DNA of 64,000 bases from assembly GCA_038533575.1 (NCBI GenBank), contig JBCAYL010000002.1, forward strand, positions 124,001 through 188,000. Reading direction: 5' to 3'. The DNA is from Pseudomonadota bacterium. GTDB taxonomy: Bacteria > Pseudomonadota > Alphaproteobacteria > Rhodobacterales > Rhodobacteraceae. The notes under the pieces are model-generated. The model was given only the letters and a program-made list of their open reading frames with translations, was not told the origin of the DNA and ran no database searches. Shown here one piece after another: positions 1 to 8,631 of this stretch. The translations under genes and the position numbers were made by a program. Position 1 is the stretch's first letter. Each line of letters opens with the position of its first letter.

Positions 1-17
1 GGCCCCGGCGGCGACAC

Positions 18-137
18 GTGACCCTCGGGCAGATCGTGCTCGTGCTCATCCTGCTGGGCCTGTCCGGGCTCAGCCTCTTGCTCGTGATCGGGCGGCCCGG
101 GCCGCGGATCAAGAAGAAGCGGACCAAGAGAAAGTGA
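18..137 (+). CDS. Small membrane protein, possibly N-terminally truncated by the window edge
   Basis: Thirty-nine codons from a GTG at 18 to TGA at 137. The product is one strongly hydrophobic stretch (about residues 5-25) followed by a basic tail rich in Lys and Arg, as expected for a single-span inner-membrane micropeptide with a positive cytoplasmic end. The frame is also open upstream to the window edge, so the true start may lie outside. Its TGA overlaps the GTG start of the fumarylacetoacetase gene (GTGA), which suggests translational coupling and argues that it is really translated. I do not recognise a family, and function is unknown. Confidence 0.45.
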   Translation: MTLGQIVLVLILLGLSGLSLLLVIGRPGPRIKKKRTKRK

Positions 138-1384
138 GCCTCGCGCCGTCCTGGGTGGAGAGCGCAAACCGCGCCGATACGGACTTTCCCCTGAACAACC
201 TGCCCCACGGAGTCTTCTCGCTCGGCGGCGGCGCGCGCCATTGCGGCCTCGCCATCGGCGATGACGTTCTCGACGTCACGGCGCTCGCTGGAGACGGGCA
301 CGTGTCATCGGTCGATGCGGCTGTCTTTGCCGTCCCGTCCTGGAATGCGTTCATGGCGCTGGGGCGAGGAGCCTGGCGCGCCTTTCGGGAAGAGATGACG
401 GGGCTTTTGAGCGCGGGCCATGCGCAACATGATACCCTGGGGGAGTACCTTTTGCCCCGCCGAGAAGTCGCGCTGCACATGCCGTTTGAGCTGGCAGAGT
501 TCACGGATTTCTACGCATCAAAGCACCACGCCACGAACGTCGGCACGATGTTCCGAGGGGCGGAGCATGCGCTTCCGCCGAACTGGCTCACCATGCCCAT
601 CGGCTACAATGGCCGCGCGTCGTCGGTGGTCCTGAGCGGGACGGACATCCCGCGCCCTTGGGGGCAGCTGCGCGGCGAGGATGGCCCGCGGCTGGCACCG
701 TCTGAGCGCTTTGACTTCGAGCTGGAGCTTGGCGCGGTCGTCGGCGCGGCGTCCTCCGGCCCGCTCTCCGTTGCGGAAGCCGATGCCGCGATCTTCGGCT
801 ACGTGCTGCTCAATGATTGGTCCGCCAGGGACATTCAGGCCTGGGAGTATCAGCCGCTCGGCCCCTTCCAGGGCAAGGCGAGCGCGACGACGATCTCGCC
901 GTGGATCGTACCGGCCGAGGCCCTCGCTCCCTTCCGGCGCGCAGTGCCAGAGCGCGAGGTCCCCGTCCTGCGGCACCTCGAGGAGTTGGCGCCGACCCTT
1001 TTTGATATCGCGCTGGAGGTCGACCTGCTGCGGAACGGCGGAAGGACCACGCTCACGCGTACGAACTATGCCGAGATGTACTGGTCATCGTCGCAGCAGC
1101 TCGCGCACCATGCCTCCTCCGGATGCCCGATGCGCATCGGCGATCTGCTCGGCTCCGGCACCGTCTCCGGCCCGGAGCGCGAAAATCGCGGCTGTATGCT
1201 CGAGCTGAGTTGGAATGGTGAGCTGCCTTTGGAGACACATGCCGGCCCGCGGCACTTCCTAGAGGACGGGGACGAGATCGTGCTGCGCGGCGCGGCGCAG
1301 GGCGATGGATACAGGGTCGGCTTTGGCGAAGCCCGCGGCAAGTTGCTCCCGGCGCTGGACGATCCGTGGGACCGCTCCACTTGA
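134..1384 (+). CDS. fahA: Fumarylacetoacetase (last step of tyrosine/homogentisate catabolism)
   Basis: The 416-residue product matches the usual length of fumarylacetoacetate hydrolase, which splits 4-fumarylacetoacetate into fumarate and acetoacetate in the cytoplasm. Visible signatures are the FTDFYASKHHATNVG segment (123-137; metal ligand D125 and general base H132), FDFELELG (193-200; E196 and E198 as metal ligands), NDWSARDIQ (227-235; D228) and K248. They follow the order known from mammalian FAH. Start is GTG at 134, overlapping the stop of the preceding small ORF. The homogentisate dioxygenase gene usually found upstream would lie outside the window. Confidence 0.93.
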   Translation: MSLAPSWVESANRADTDFPLNNLPHGVFSLGGGARHCGLAIGDDVLDVTALAGDGHVSSVDAAVFAVPSWNAFMALGRGAWRAFREEMTGLLSAGHAQHDTLGEYLLPRREVALHMPFELAEFTDFYASKHHATNVGTMFRGAEHALPPNWLTMPIGYNGRASSVVLSGTDIPRPWGQLRGEDGPRLAPSERFDFELELGAVVGAASSGPLSVAEADAAIFGYVLLNDWSARDIQAWEYQPLGPFQGKASATTISPWIVPAEALAPFRRAVPEREVPVLRHLEELAPTLFDIALEVDLLRNGGRTTLTRTNYAEMYWSSSQQLAHHASSGCPMRIGDLLGSGTVSGPERENRGCMLELSWNGELPLETHAGPRHFLEDGDEIVLRGAAQGDGYRVGFGEARGKLLPALDDPWDRST

Positions 1385-1390
1385 GAGCTC

Positions 1391-1612
1391 ATGAGCAAGA
1401 AGAGAAAATTCGGGCCCACGCGGGGCGAGTATATCTTCCGGGCCGTCAGCGGCGCGTTCATCCTCGCGCTCGTGAGCTACGCGCTCCTGGCCAACGGGAT
1501 GCCCGAGGGCATCATCACGTCCGAGTCGATCCTGTTCGGCACGATCTTCGGCGTCTTCCTCGTCGCCCATTCGGGCTGGAAGCTTCTCAAGCGGGACTAC
1601 CGCGAGCTGTGA
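1391..1612 (+). CDS. Small two-span membrane protein
   Basis: Seventy-three residues from an ATG six bases after the fahA stop, so probably in the same transcript. A basic N-terminus (MSKKRKFGPTRGEY) is followed by two hydrophobic segments, about residues 18-35 and 46-62, and a basic tail. This is typical of conserved hypothetical inner-membrane proteins of Rhodobacteraceae. Its 3' end overlaps the convergent metallophosphoesterase gene by 26 bp. No enzymatic motif is visible. Confidence 0.7.
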   Translation: MSKKRKFGPTRGEYIFRAVSGAFILALVSYALLANGMPEGIITSESILFGTIFGVFLVAHSGWKLLKRDYREL

Positions 1613-2327
1613 GGGCCACGCGCCCGGCCTCCGTGAGCGCGTAGATTTCCCGACCTTCGCAGGCCACGGGTACGAGCGGGCGCCCGAACGCGGCGCCGCT
1701 GTCTATGGCGACCCTGTTCCGGAAATGGGTGGGGGTCTCGACGGGTGTATGGCCATGAACGACGAGGTGAGGATGGACCGTCTCGTCATCGAGAAAACCG
1801 TCGCGGATCCAGACGAGATCGTTCTCTGCCTGCTCGGCGAGCGGGACCCCAGGCCGGATGCCCGCGTGGACAAAGAGGAGCGGCCCTGCCTCGTGAAACA
1901 GCGGGAGGCCCCTCAGAAACGCGATGTGATCCTGTGGCACGTGCTTGCGCGCCCGCGCCGCGAGATCACCGAGCCGGATGCGCTCGGGCACGTCCACACC
2001 GTAGGAGGCCAGCGTCTCTGCTCCGCCGAAGGCCTTGTGGAGCCAGTGGTAGCCCACGAGGATATGCGGATCCTGTTTCGGGCCATCGGGGTGGAAGAAC
2101 CACTCCATGAGGCGGTCATGGTTGCCCTTGAGGCATGTCCACCGGCGCCCTTTGGCCTGCCCCGTGGCCAGCCGCTCGATCACGGCCCGGCTGTCGGGGC
2201 CGCGATCAATGTAATCGCCGACAAACACGACCTCGGCGTCACGGCCCCCGTCGGCTTCGATCAGGGCCAGCGCGTGATCGAGCTTCTCGATGTGGCCGTG
2301 GATGTCGCCGACTGCGTAGATCGTCAT
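1587..2327 (-). CDS. Metallophosphoesterase (PPP-type serine/threonine phosphatase or diadenosine tetraphosphatase-like)
   Basis: The 246-residue protein carries the calcineurin-like signature in order: GDIHG (7-11), GDYIDRG (37-43), GNHD (68-71) and later His motifs (VHAG, VHGHTPV). These coordinate two metal ions for phosphoester hydrolysis. Size and motifs fit small bacterial PPP phosphatases; whether the substrate is phosphoprotein or Ap4A cannot be told. Its ATG overlaps the serA stop (ATGA), so it is the promoter-distal gene of the serC-serA transcript and is probably translationally coupled to serA. Confidence 0.85.
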   Translation of the reverse strand: MTIYAVGDIHGHIEKLDHALALIEADGGRDAEVVFVGDYIDRGPDSRAVIERLATGQAKGRRWTCLKGNHDRLMEWFFHPDGPKQDPHILVGYHWLHKAFGGAETLASYGVDVPERIRLGDLAARARKHVPQDHIAFLRGLPLFHEAGPLLFVHAGIRPGVPLAEQAENDLVWIRDGFLDDETVHPHLVVHGHTPVETPTHFRNRVAIDSGAAFGRPLVPVACEGREIYALTEAGRVALTARGSPA

Positions 2328-3919
2328 GAGGCGACGTCGAACTCCAGCGTGGACACGGTGCCGAACATGCCCGTCTGCCGCAGGGCTCCGAGTGCCTCGG
2401 GCTTGACGGCCTCGTCGACGTAGAGAAGCGCGATGGCCTGCCCCCCGGCCTCGTTCCGGCCGAGGGTGAAGTTCGCGATGTTCACGCCGTTCTGGCCCAT
2501 GGTGTTGCCCAATGTACCGATGATGCCGGGGACGTCCTCGTTGGTCGTGTAGACCATGTGCCGCCCGATTTCGGCGTCGATGTTGATCCCCTTGATCTGG
2601 ATGAAGCGGGGCTTCCCATCGGAGAAGACCGTGCCTGCCACGGAACGCTCGCGCTTGTCGGTGACGACGGTGACCTTGATATAAGCATCGAAGACGCCGG
2701 ACTTCGCCTGGTTGGTGGTTGAGATGTTGACCCCCCGCTCCTCGGCGATGACGGGGGCCGAGACCATGTTCACGTCCGGGTTCGCGCGCTTCATGATCCC
2801 GGCGATCACGGCGCAGTTCAGCGCGGGGAGGTTCATCTGTGCGACGGCGCCGTCGTAGAGGATGTTGATGGCCTTGATGCCTTCGTCCGTTAGCTGGCCG
2901 ATGAAGCTGCCGAGATGGCCGGCGAGCGCGACCCAGGGCCCCATGACCTTGGCCTCCTCGGCGGTCATCGACGGCATGTTGAGCGCGTTCTCCACGGCCC
3001 CGTCGAGGAGGTAGTTCGACATCTGCTCGGCCACTTGGAGCGCCACGTTCTCCTGTGCCTCGGTCGTGGAGGCGCCGAGATGGGGCGTGACCACGACGTT
3101 GGGCAGGTTGAAGAGCGGCGAGGCCGTGGCGGGCTCCACGGCGAAGACGTCGAAGGCGGCCCCGGCCACGTGGCCGGACTTCAGCGCCTCAGCGAGGGCG
3201 TCTTCGTCCACCAGGCCGCCGCGGGCGCAGTTGATGATGCGCACGCCCTTCTTCATCATCGCGATCCGATCGGCGGTGATCATGTTGGCGGTCTGCTCGG
3301 TCTTTGGGACATGGAGCGTGATGAAATCGGCGCGACCGAGAAGCTCCTCGAGCTCCACCTTTTCCACCCCCATCTTCGAGGCCTTCTCCTCCGACAGGAA
3401 GGGATCATAGGCAATCACCTTCATTTTCAGGCCCTTTGCGCGGTCGCAGACGATGCCGCCGATATTGCCCGCGCCGATGACGCCGAGCACTTTCGACGTG
3501 AGTTCGACCCCCATGAACTTCGATTTCTCCCACTTGCCTGCATGGGTGGAGGAAGAGGCCTCGGGGATCTGGCGCGCCACGGCGAACATCATGGCGATGG
3601 CGTGCTCGGCCGTGGTGATCATGTTGCCGAAGGGTGTATTCATGACGATGATCCCGGCCTTCGAGGCGGCGTCGCGATCGACGTTGTCAACCCCGATGCC
3701 GGCGCGGCCGATGACCTTGAGGTTGGTCGCGGCGGCGATCACCTTCTCGGTGACCTTCGTCGCCGAGCGGATGGCGAGGCCGTCATATTGGCCGATGACC
3801 TCGAGGAGTTTTTCCTTGTCCTTGCCGAGGTCGGGCTGGAAATCGACGTCGATTCCGCGGTCCCGGAAGATCTGGACGGCGGTTTCCGAGAGTTTGTCGG
3901 AGACGAGTACTTTGGGCAT
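2324..3919 (-). CDS. serA: D-3-phosphoglycerate dehydrogenase
   Basis: The 531-residue enzyme catalyses the first step of serine synthesis, 3-phosphoglycerate to 3-phosphohydroxypyruvate with NAD. The Rossmann motif GAGNIGG is at 149-155, and the catalytic triad R233, E262 and H280 can be read directly. The length and the C-terminal region indicate the long form, with an intervening allosteric domain and a C-terminal ACT domain (about 455-531) usually linked to serine feedback. The start ATG has AAGGA about nine bases upstream. It lies downstream of serC, separated by a 56-base gap holding a perfect hairpin. Confidence 0.96.
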   Translation of the reverse strand: MPKVLVSDKLSETAVQIFRDRGIDVDFQPDLGKDKEKLLEVIGQYDGLAIRSATKVTEKVIAAATNLKVIGRAGIGVDNVDRDAASKAGIIVMNTPFGNMITTAEHAIAMMFAVARQIPEASSSTHAGKWEKSKFMGVELTSKVLGVIGAGNIGGIVCDRAKGLKMKVIAYDPFLSEEKASKMGVEKVELEELLGRADFITLHVPKTEQTANMITADRIAMMKKGVRIINCARGGLVDEDALAEALKSGHVAGAAFDVFAVEPATASPLFNLPNVVVTPHLGASTTEAQENVALQVAEQMSNYLLDGAVENALNMPSMTAEEAKVMGPWVALAGHLGSFIGQLTDEGIKAINILYDGAVAQMNLPALNCAVIAGIMKRANPDVNMVSAPVIAEERGVNISTTNQAKSGVFDAYIKVTVVTDKRERSVAGTVFSDGKPRFIQIKGINIDAEIGRHMVYTTNEDVPGIIGTLGNTMGQNGVNIANFTLGRNEAGGQAIALLYVDEAVKPEALGALRQTGMFGTVSTLEFDVAS

Positions 3920-3938
3920 GATGGATGTCCTTGGGGTG

Positions 3939-3964
3939 CCACGAATTTTTGCAATAATTCGTGG
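3939..3964 (-). promoter_or_regulatory. Hairpin in the serC-serA intercistronic gap
   Basis: CCACGAAT (3939-3946) and ATTCGTGG (3957-3964) form a perfect 8-bp inverted repeat with a 10-base A/T-rich loop between the serC stop and the serA ribosome site. It has no U-tract after it, so it is more likely an mRNA-processing, stability or attenuation element, or a protein-binding palindrome, than a terminator. Confidence 0.5.
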
Positions 3965-3975
3965 GCGCTAATGGG

Positions 3976-5130
3976 TCAGGCGGCTTGCGATTGAGCGGAG
4001 ATTTCGGCGTGGAAGGCCCAGTCGAGCCAGGGCAGGAGCGCCTCGATGTCCGACGTCTCCACGGTCGATCCGCACCAGATGCGCAGGCCTGGGGGCGCGT
4101 CTCGGTAGGCGCCGATATCATAGGCCGCGCCCTCGGCCTCGAGCCGCTTGGCGACGGCCTTGGCAAAAGCGGCGCCATCCACAATCCGGCTGTCGGTGAA
4201 TTTCAGGCACACGCTCGTCGTGGAGCGGGTGGACGGGTCGGTGGCGAGATTGTCGATCCAGTCCCGCGCGGCGCAGAAGTCCCACACGGTCTTGGCGTTG
4301 AGTGTCGCGCGGCTCACGAGGCCGGGCAGACCGCCCACGCTCTCGGCCCAGTCGAGGCAATGGAGGTAATCCTCCACGCAGAGCATCGAAGGCGTGTTGA
4401 TCGTGGCCCCCTCGAAGATTCCGTCGATGAGCTTGCCGCCTTTCGTTAGGCGAAAGACCTTTGGCAACGGCCAGGGCGGCGTGTAGCTCTCAAGCCGCGC
4501 CACCGCGCGGGGGCTCAGGATAAGCATGCCGTGGGCCGCTTCCCCGCCGAGCACCTTTTGCCAGCTGAAGGTCGTCACATCGAGCTTGTCCCATGGCAGC
4601 TCCATGGCGAAGGCGGCGGAAGTGGCATCGCAGACCGTGAGGCCCGCGCGATCCGCCGGGATCACGTCACCGCTGGCGACGCGGACGCCGGAGGTCGTGC
4701 CATTCCAGGTGAAGCAGACGTCCTTGTCGTAGTCGAGGGCGGCCATGTTGACGATCTCGCCGTAATCGGCGGTGTGGACATGGGCGTCGATCTTGAGCTG
4801 CTTGATTGCGTCGGTGACCCAGCCCGCGCCGAAGCTTTCCCATGCGACCATCTCCACCGGGCGTTCCCCCAGCATCGTCCACATGGCCATCTCATAGGCG
4901 CCGGTATCGGAGGCCGGCACGATGCCCACCTTGTAGTCGTCCGGCACGCCGAGGAGCGTGCGGGTACGCTCGATGGCGGCCTTGAGCTTCGCCTTGCCCA
5001 ACGCGGCGCGGTGCGAGCGCCCAAGGGGCGCGTCGGCGAGCTTGTCGAGACTGAAAGTGGAGGGCTTGGCACAGGGGCCAGAGGAAAAGCGCGCGTTTTG
5101 CGGCCGCGCGGCCGGTGCTTCATGAGCCAT
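3976..5130 (-). CDS. serC: Phosphoserine aminotransferase
   Basis: The 384-residue class V PLP aminotransferase converts 3-phosphohydroxypyruvate plus glutamate to phosphoserine. The PLP lysine is K192 in [12 protein letters not shown] chose the ATG at 5130, whose product starts [19 protein letters not shown]. The frame is open further upstream, but the family starts near here and the leader RNA ends exactly at this ATG. It heads the serC-serA-phosphatase transcript and is divergent from serB, so three serine genes lie together. Confidence 0.93.
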   Translation of the reverse strand: MAHEAPAARPQNARFSSGPCAKPSTFSLDKLADAPLGRSHRAALGKAKLKAAIERTRTLLGVPDDYKVGIVPASDTGAYEMAMWTMLGERPVEMVAWESFGAGWVTDAIKQLKIDAHVHTADYGEIVNMAALDYDKDVCFTWNGTTSGVRVASGDVIPADRAGLTVCDATSAAFAMELPWDKLDVTTFSWQKVLGGEAAHGMLILSPRAVARLESYTPPWPLPKVFRLTKGGKLIDGIFEGATINTPSMLCVEDYLHCLDWAESVGGLPGLVSRATLNAKTVWDFCAARDWIDNLATDPSTRSTTSVCLKFTDSRIVDGAAFAKAVAKRLEAEGAAYDIGAYRDAPPGLRIWCGSTVETSDIEALLPWLDWAFHAEISAQSQAA

Positions 5131-5192
5131 CGGTGTTACCCTTACAGATATGCGGCCCTCGTTGGGGAGGGCTGTCCCACCGCCGGGTGTAC
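5128..5192 (-). ncRNA. Candidate serC leader RNA
   Basis: Read on the minus strand, the 60 bases before serC contain two perfect hairpins. One is CACC-CGGC-GGTG (plus-strand 5178-5189). The other is GCCCTC-CCCAAC-GAGGGC (5155-5172). They are followed by TAAGGGTAACACC just before the ATG, where AGGG can serve as the ribosome site. This arrangement resembles the serC leader motif described upstream of serC-serA in alphaproteobacteria. The assignment is from memory of that motif and needs a covariance-model search. Confidence 0.5.
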
Positions 5193-5304
5193 GGAGAGCC
5201 CGCGCGCGCTGCAATGCGGAAAATGCAGGGGCTTCGCCCGTGGCGCGCGCGGATCGGAAACCTCGTTTCCCCGTTTCCCCTTGGCGCTCCGTGCGGGGCT
5301 GAGT

Positions 5305-6159
5305 ATGGCGCGGGTCATGACAGTATCGATGATTGCCAAGCCCGGGGGGCTCACGGCGGCCCATCTCGCAGAGGTGCCGGGGCCGGTGACGTGGTTGTCC
5401 GACGGTGAGGCGGCGCTGGTGGAGGGCGTCCTGCCCGCGGGCGTGCGCGAGGCGCTCGGGCCCGAGGGTGTGGATGTCAACGCGCTCCCCGGCGGGCCGC
5501 GCGCGCGGCGTGTGCTGCTCGCGGACATGGATTCGACCATGATCCAGCAGGAATGCATCGACGAGATGGCCGCCCATTTCGGGATCGGCGACGCGGTGGC
5601 CGAGATCACCGCGCGCGCCATGGACGGGCAGCTCGACTTCGAGGCAGCGCTCGACGCGCGCGTGGCGCTCCTCGAAGGGCTGCCTTTGGCCGCGCTAGAG
5701 ACTGTTTTCGAGGAGCGCATCCGCTTTACCCCCGGCGGTGCCACGCTTTTGGCGACCATGAAGGCCCGGGGGGCCTACGCCGCGCTCGTCTCCGGCGGGT
5801 TCACCTATTTCACGGGGCGTGTGGCGGCGGCGCTCGGCTTTGACGAGAGCCGCGCGAACGTGCTGCTCCACGCGGACGGCGCGCTCACCGGCGCCGTCGC
5901 AAAGCCCGTGCTCGGGCAGGAGGCGAAGGTGACGGCCCTCGAGGAGATCACGGCGCGGCTCGGGCTCACGCCCGACGAAGTGCTGGCGGTGGGCGACGGG
6001 GCCAACGACCTTGCGATGCTCGGGCGCGCGGGGCTCGGTGTGGCGCTCCATGCCAAGCCCTCGGTGCAGGCGCGGTGTAACGTGCGGGTGAACCACGGCG
6101 ACCTCACGGCGCTCCTCTTCCTACAGGGCATCCCGCGCGCGGAATTCATCACGCCCTGA
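5305..6159 (+). CDS. serB: Phosphoserine phosphatase
   Basis: A HAD-superfamily phosphatase of 284 residues that dephosphorylates phosphoserine to serine. Motif I DMDST (74-78) supplies the nucleophile and acid Asp; motif II is in the ALVSGGF region; motif IV is [10 protein letters not shown]. Start is uncertain between ATG 5305 and the in-frame ATG 5317, and neither has a strong ribosome site. It is divergent from serC across about 175 bases, so the pathway's last step sits next to the first two. Confidence 0.92.
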   Translation: MARVMTVSMIAKPGGLTAAHLAEVPGPVTWLSDGEAALVEGVLPAGVREALGPEGVDVNALPGGPRARRVLLADMDSTMIQQECIDEMAAHFGIGDAVAEITARAMDGQLDFEAALDARVALLEGLPLAALETVFEERIRFTPGGATLLATMKARGAYAALVSGGFTYFTGRVAAALGFDESRANVLLHADGALTGAVAKPVLGQEAKVTALEEITARLGLTPDEVLAVGDGANDLAMLGRAGLGVALHAKPSVQARCNVRVNHGDLTALLFLQGIPRAEFITP

Positions 6160-6212
6160 CCGGCGCCCGCGCCTTTTTCGGAACGGGTCCCGCCCACCTC
6201 CCCCTCAGCCTG

Positions 6213-6228
6213 GAAGGCTTCGGCCTTC
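6213..6228. repeat. UUCG-loop hairpin between serB and rnr
   Basis: GAAGGC-TTCG-GCCTTC forms a perfect 6-bp stem with a C(UUCG)G tetraloop, an especially stable RNA hairpin. There is no T-run on either side, so it is not a standard terminator. It may stabilise the serB 3' end or be a small dispersed repeat. Confidence 0.45.
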
Positions 6229-6313
6229 GGCGGCGCGCTGCGCGCGCGCCTGCGCCTGTCGCCCGTGTGGTCTCTGCTTTCGGCACCGTGGCGGCCGTGA
6301 TAGGCCTCCGCCC

Positions 6314-8548
6314 ATGAGCAGGATACCGACGCGTGACGAGATCCTCGATTGGATCTCCGCCCATCCCAAGGAAGCTTCGAAACGCGATATCGCCAAGGCC
6401 TTCGGCATCAAGGGCGCGGCGCGGATCGACCTGAAGCGCATTCTCCGCGAGCTGGAGGACGAGGGGCACCTCGCCAAGCGGAAGAAGAGCTACCGCGACG
6501 CCGACAGGCTGCCGCCAGTGGCGGTGCTGCTCGTGCAGGCGCCCGATGCCGACGGGGACGTCTTTGCCCGGCCCATGGAGTTGGGCGGCGAGGGGCCGGA
6601 GCCTCGCGTGCTCATGGTGCAGCGCGCCTCGGAACCCGCGCTGGGCGAAGGCGACCGCATCCTCGCGCGGCTCTCGGAGGTGAAGGGCGAGGAGCATCAC
6701 TACGAGGGGCGGCTGATCCGGAAGATCGGTGCCAACCCGCGGCGCATCCTCGGGGTCTTCCGGCAGGGATCCGAGGGCGGGCGGGTCGTCCCCGTGGACA
6801 AGAAGCAGGACCGCGAGTGGATCGTGCCCGCGGGCGCCACGGGCGGCGCGCGGGACGGCGAGCTCGTGGAAGCCGAGCAGGCCGGGCCCAAGGGGCGAAT
6901 GGGCCTGCCAAAGGCGCGCGTGGTCTCCCGACTGGGCGACCCGTCGGCGCCGAAGGCTGTCTCGCTCATCGCCATCCATCATCACGGCATCCCCGACGCC
7001 TTCCCCGACGATGCGATGGCAGAGGCCGACGCGGCCGAGCCCGTCGCCCTGGGCGACCGGGAGGACCTGACCCACTTGCCGCTCGTCACGATCGATCCCG
7101 CCGATGCGCGGGACCATGACGACGCGGTCTGCGCGCTCGCGGCCGAGCACGGCTTTACCATCTGGGTCGCCATCGCGGATGTTGCGCATTACGTACGCCC
7201 CGGCTCTGCGCTCGACCGAGAGGCGCGCAAGCGCGGGAATTCGACCTACTTCCCGGATCGTGTTGTGCCGATGTTGCCCGACATCCTCTCCGGCGATCTC
7301 TGCTCGCTGCACGAGGGGGTGACGCGCGCCTGCCTCGCCGTGGAGATGAAGATCTCGCTCGACGGCGCGCTTCTGGGCAGTCGCTTCACGCGGGGGCTCA
7401 TGAAAAGCCCTGCGGCCCTCCACTACGGGGAGGTGCAGGCGGCGATCGATGGCGCGCCCAATGCGCGGACGCAAGACCTGCTCGAGCCGGTGCTGAAGCC
7501 GCTCTACGCCGCCTATGCTGCGCTGGTGCGCGCGCGCGAGGCGCGGCAGCCGCTCGATCTCGATCTGCCAGAGCGGCATATCGAGCTCTCGGACACGGGC
7601 AAGGTCACGACGGTGGCCTTTCGCGAGCGGCTCGATGCCCACCGGCTCATCGAGGAGATGATGGTGCTCGCCAATGTGGCCGCGGCGAAGACGCTGAGCG
7701 AGAAACGCGTGCCTCTCCTATTCCGCGTCCATGAGGAGCCGTCTCCGGAGAAGCTCGAAGCGCTGCGGGAGACGGCGGGCTCCGTGGGACTGCCACTGGC
7801 CAAGGGGCAGGTGTTGCAAACGCGGCATCTGAACCGCCTCCTGGCGGAAGCGGAGGGTACGGAGTTCGCGGAGATGATCAACACCTCCACGCTTCGTTCC
7901 ATGACGCAAGCCTATTACGCGCCGCAGAATTACGGGCATTTCGGGCTGGGGTTGAGCCATTACGCACATTTTACGTCGCCGATCCGCAGGTATTCCGACC
8001 TCATCGTCCATCGCGCACTCATCACCGCCCATGGCTGGGGCGAGGACGGGCTTTCGCAAGACGAGATCGAACGCCGCGAGGCCACCGCCGAGCACATCTC
8101 CGAGACCGAGCGCCGCTCCATGCTGGCCGAGCGCGACACGACGGACCGCTACCTCGCGTCCTATCTGAGCGAGCGGGTTGGCAACGAATTCACCGGGCGG
8201 ATCTCTGGCATCGCGCGTTTCGGCGTCTTCGTGAAGCTCGACGAGACTGGGGCGGACGGGCTCGTGCCCATCCGGGACCTCGGCGCGGAGTATTTCCACT
8301 ACGATGCCGACGCGCTCACGCTCACGGGCTCTGACACTGGCCGCGAGATCGGGCTGGGGCAGCGTGCAACGGTGCGCCTGGCCGAGGCCACGCCGGTGAC
8401 CGGTGGCCTCATCCTCGAGATGCTCGACATCGAGGGCGCGCCGCTCACGCGCGGGCCCCAGCGCCGCGCGAAACCGCCCAAGCGCAAGATGCGTGTCGCC
8501 AAGAAGAAGAGCGCGAAGGTGCGCAAGGTCACCCGGCGCAAGCGATAA
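6314..8548 (+). CDS. rnr: Ribonuclease R (3'-5' exoribonuclease)
   Basis: A 744-residue RNB-family exonuclease that degrades structured RNA processively. Order of parts: an N-terminal winged-helix segment (IPTRDEILDWISAHP), cold-shock-type RNA-binding regions, and the RNB domain. The RNB acidic cluster DPADARDHDD (261-270) holds the metal-binding aspartates. A C-terminal S1 domain follows (around residue 625, GRISGIARFGVFVKL), then a very basic Lys/Arg tail typical of RNase R rather than RNase II. ATG at 6314. Confidence 0.95.
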   Translation: MSRIPTRDEILDWISAHPKEASKRDIAKAFGIKGAARIDLKRILRELEDEGHLAKRKKSYRDADRLPPVAVLLVQAPDADGDVFARPMELGGEGPEPRVLMVQRASEPALGEGDRILARLSEVKGEEHHYEGRLIRKIGANPRRILGVFRQGSEGGRVVPVDKKQDREWIVPAGATGGARDGELVEAEQAGPKGRMGLPKARVVSRLGDPSAPKAVSLIAIHHHGIPDAFPDDAMAEADAAEPVALGDREDLTHLPLVTIDPADARDHDDAVCALAAEHGFTIWVAIADVAHYVRPGSALDREARKRGNSTYFPDRVVPMLPDILSGDLCSLHEGVTRACLAVEMKISLDGALLGSRFTRGLMKSPAALHYGEVQAAIDGAPNARTQDLLEPVLKPLYAAYAALVRAREARQPLDLDLPERHIELSDTGKVTTVAFRERLDAHRLIEEMMVLANVAAAKTLSEKRVPLLFRVHEEPSPEKLEALRETAGSVGLPLAKGQVLQTRHLNRLLAEAEGTEFAEMINTSTLRSMTQAYYAPQNYGHFGLGLSHYAHFTSPIRRYSDLIVHRALITAHGWGEDGLSQDEIERREATAEHISETERRSMLAERDTTDRYLASYLSERVGNEFTGRISGIARFGVFVKLDETGADGLVPIRDLGAEYFHYDADALTLTGSDTGREIGLGQRATVRLAEATPVTGGLILEMLDIEGAPLTRGPQRRAKPPKRKMRVAKKKSAKVRKVTRRKR

Positions 8549-8631
8549 CGCGCCGAGCGCCATGATCGCCGCTGACAGGAGGCGCGTGCGGGCCTAACGT
8601 GAGCCCAGTTCCCGTGGTGCCGAGGCCCCTC

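Noticed and set aside
6205-7642. Minus-strand 497-codon frame opposite rnr
   Set aside because: Shadow of RNase R, whose catalytic motifs lie on the plus strand.
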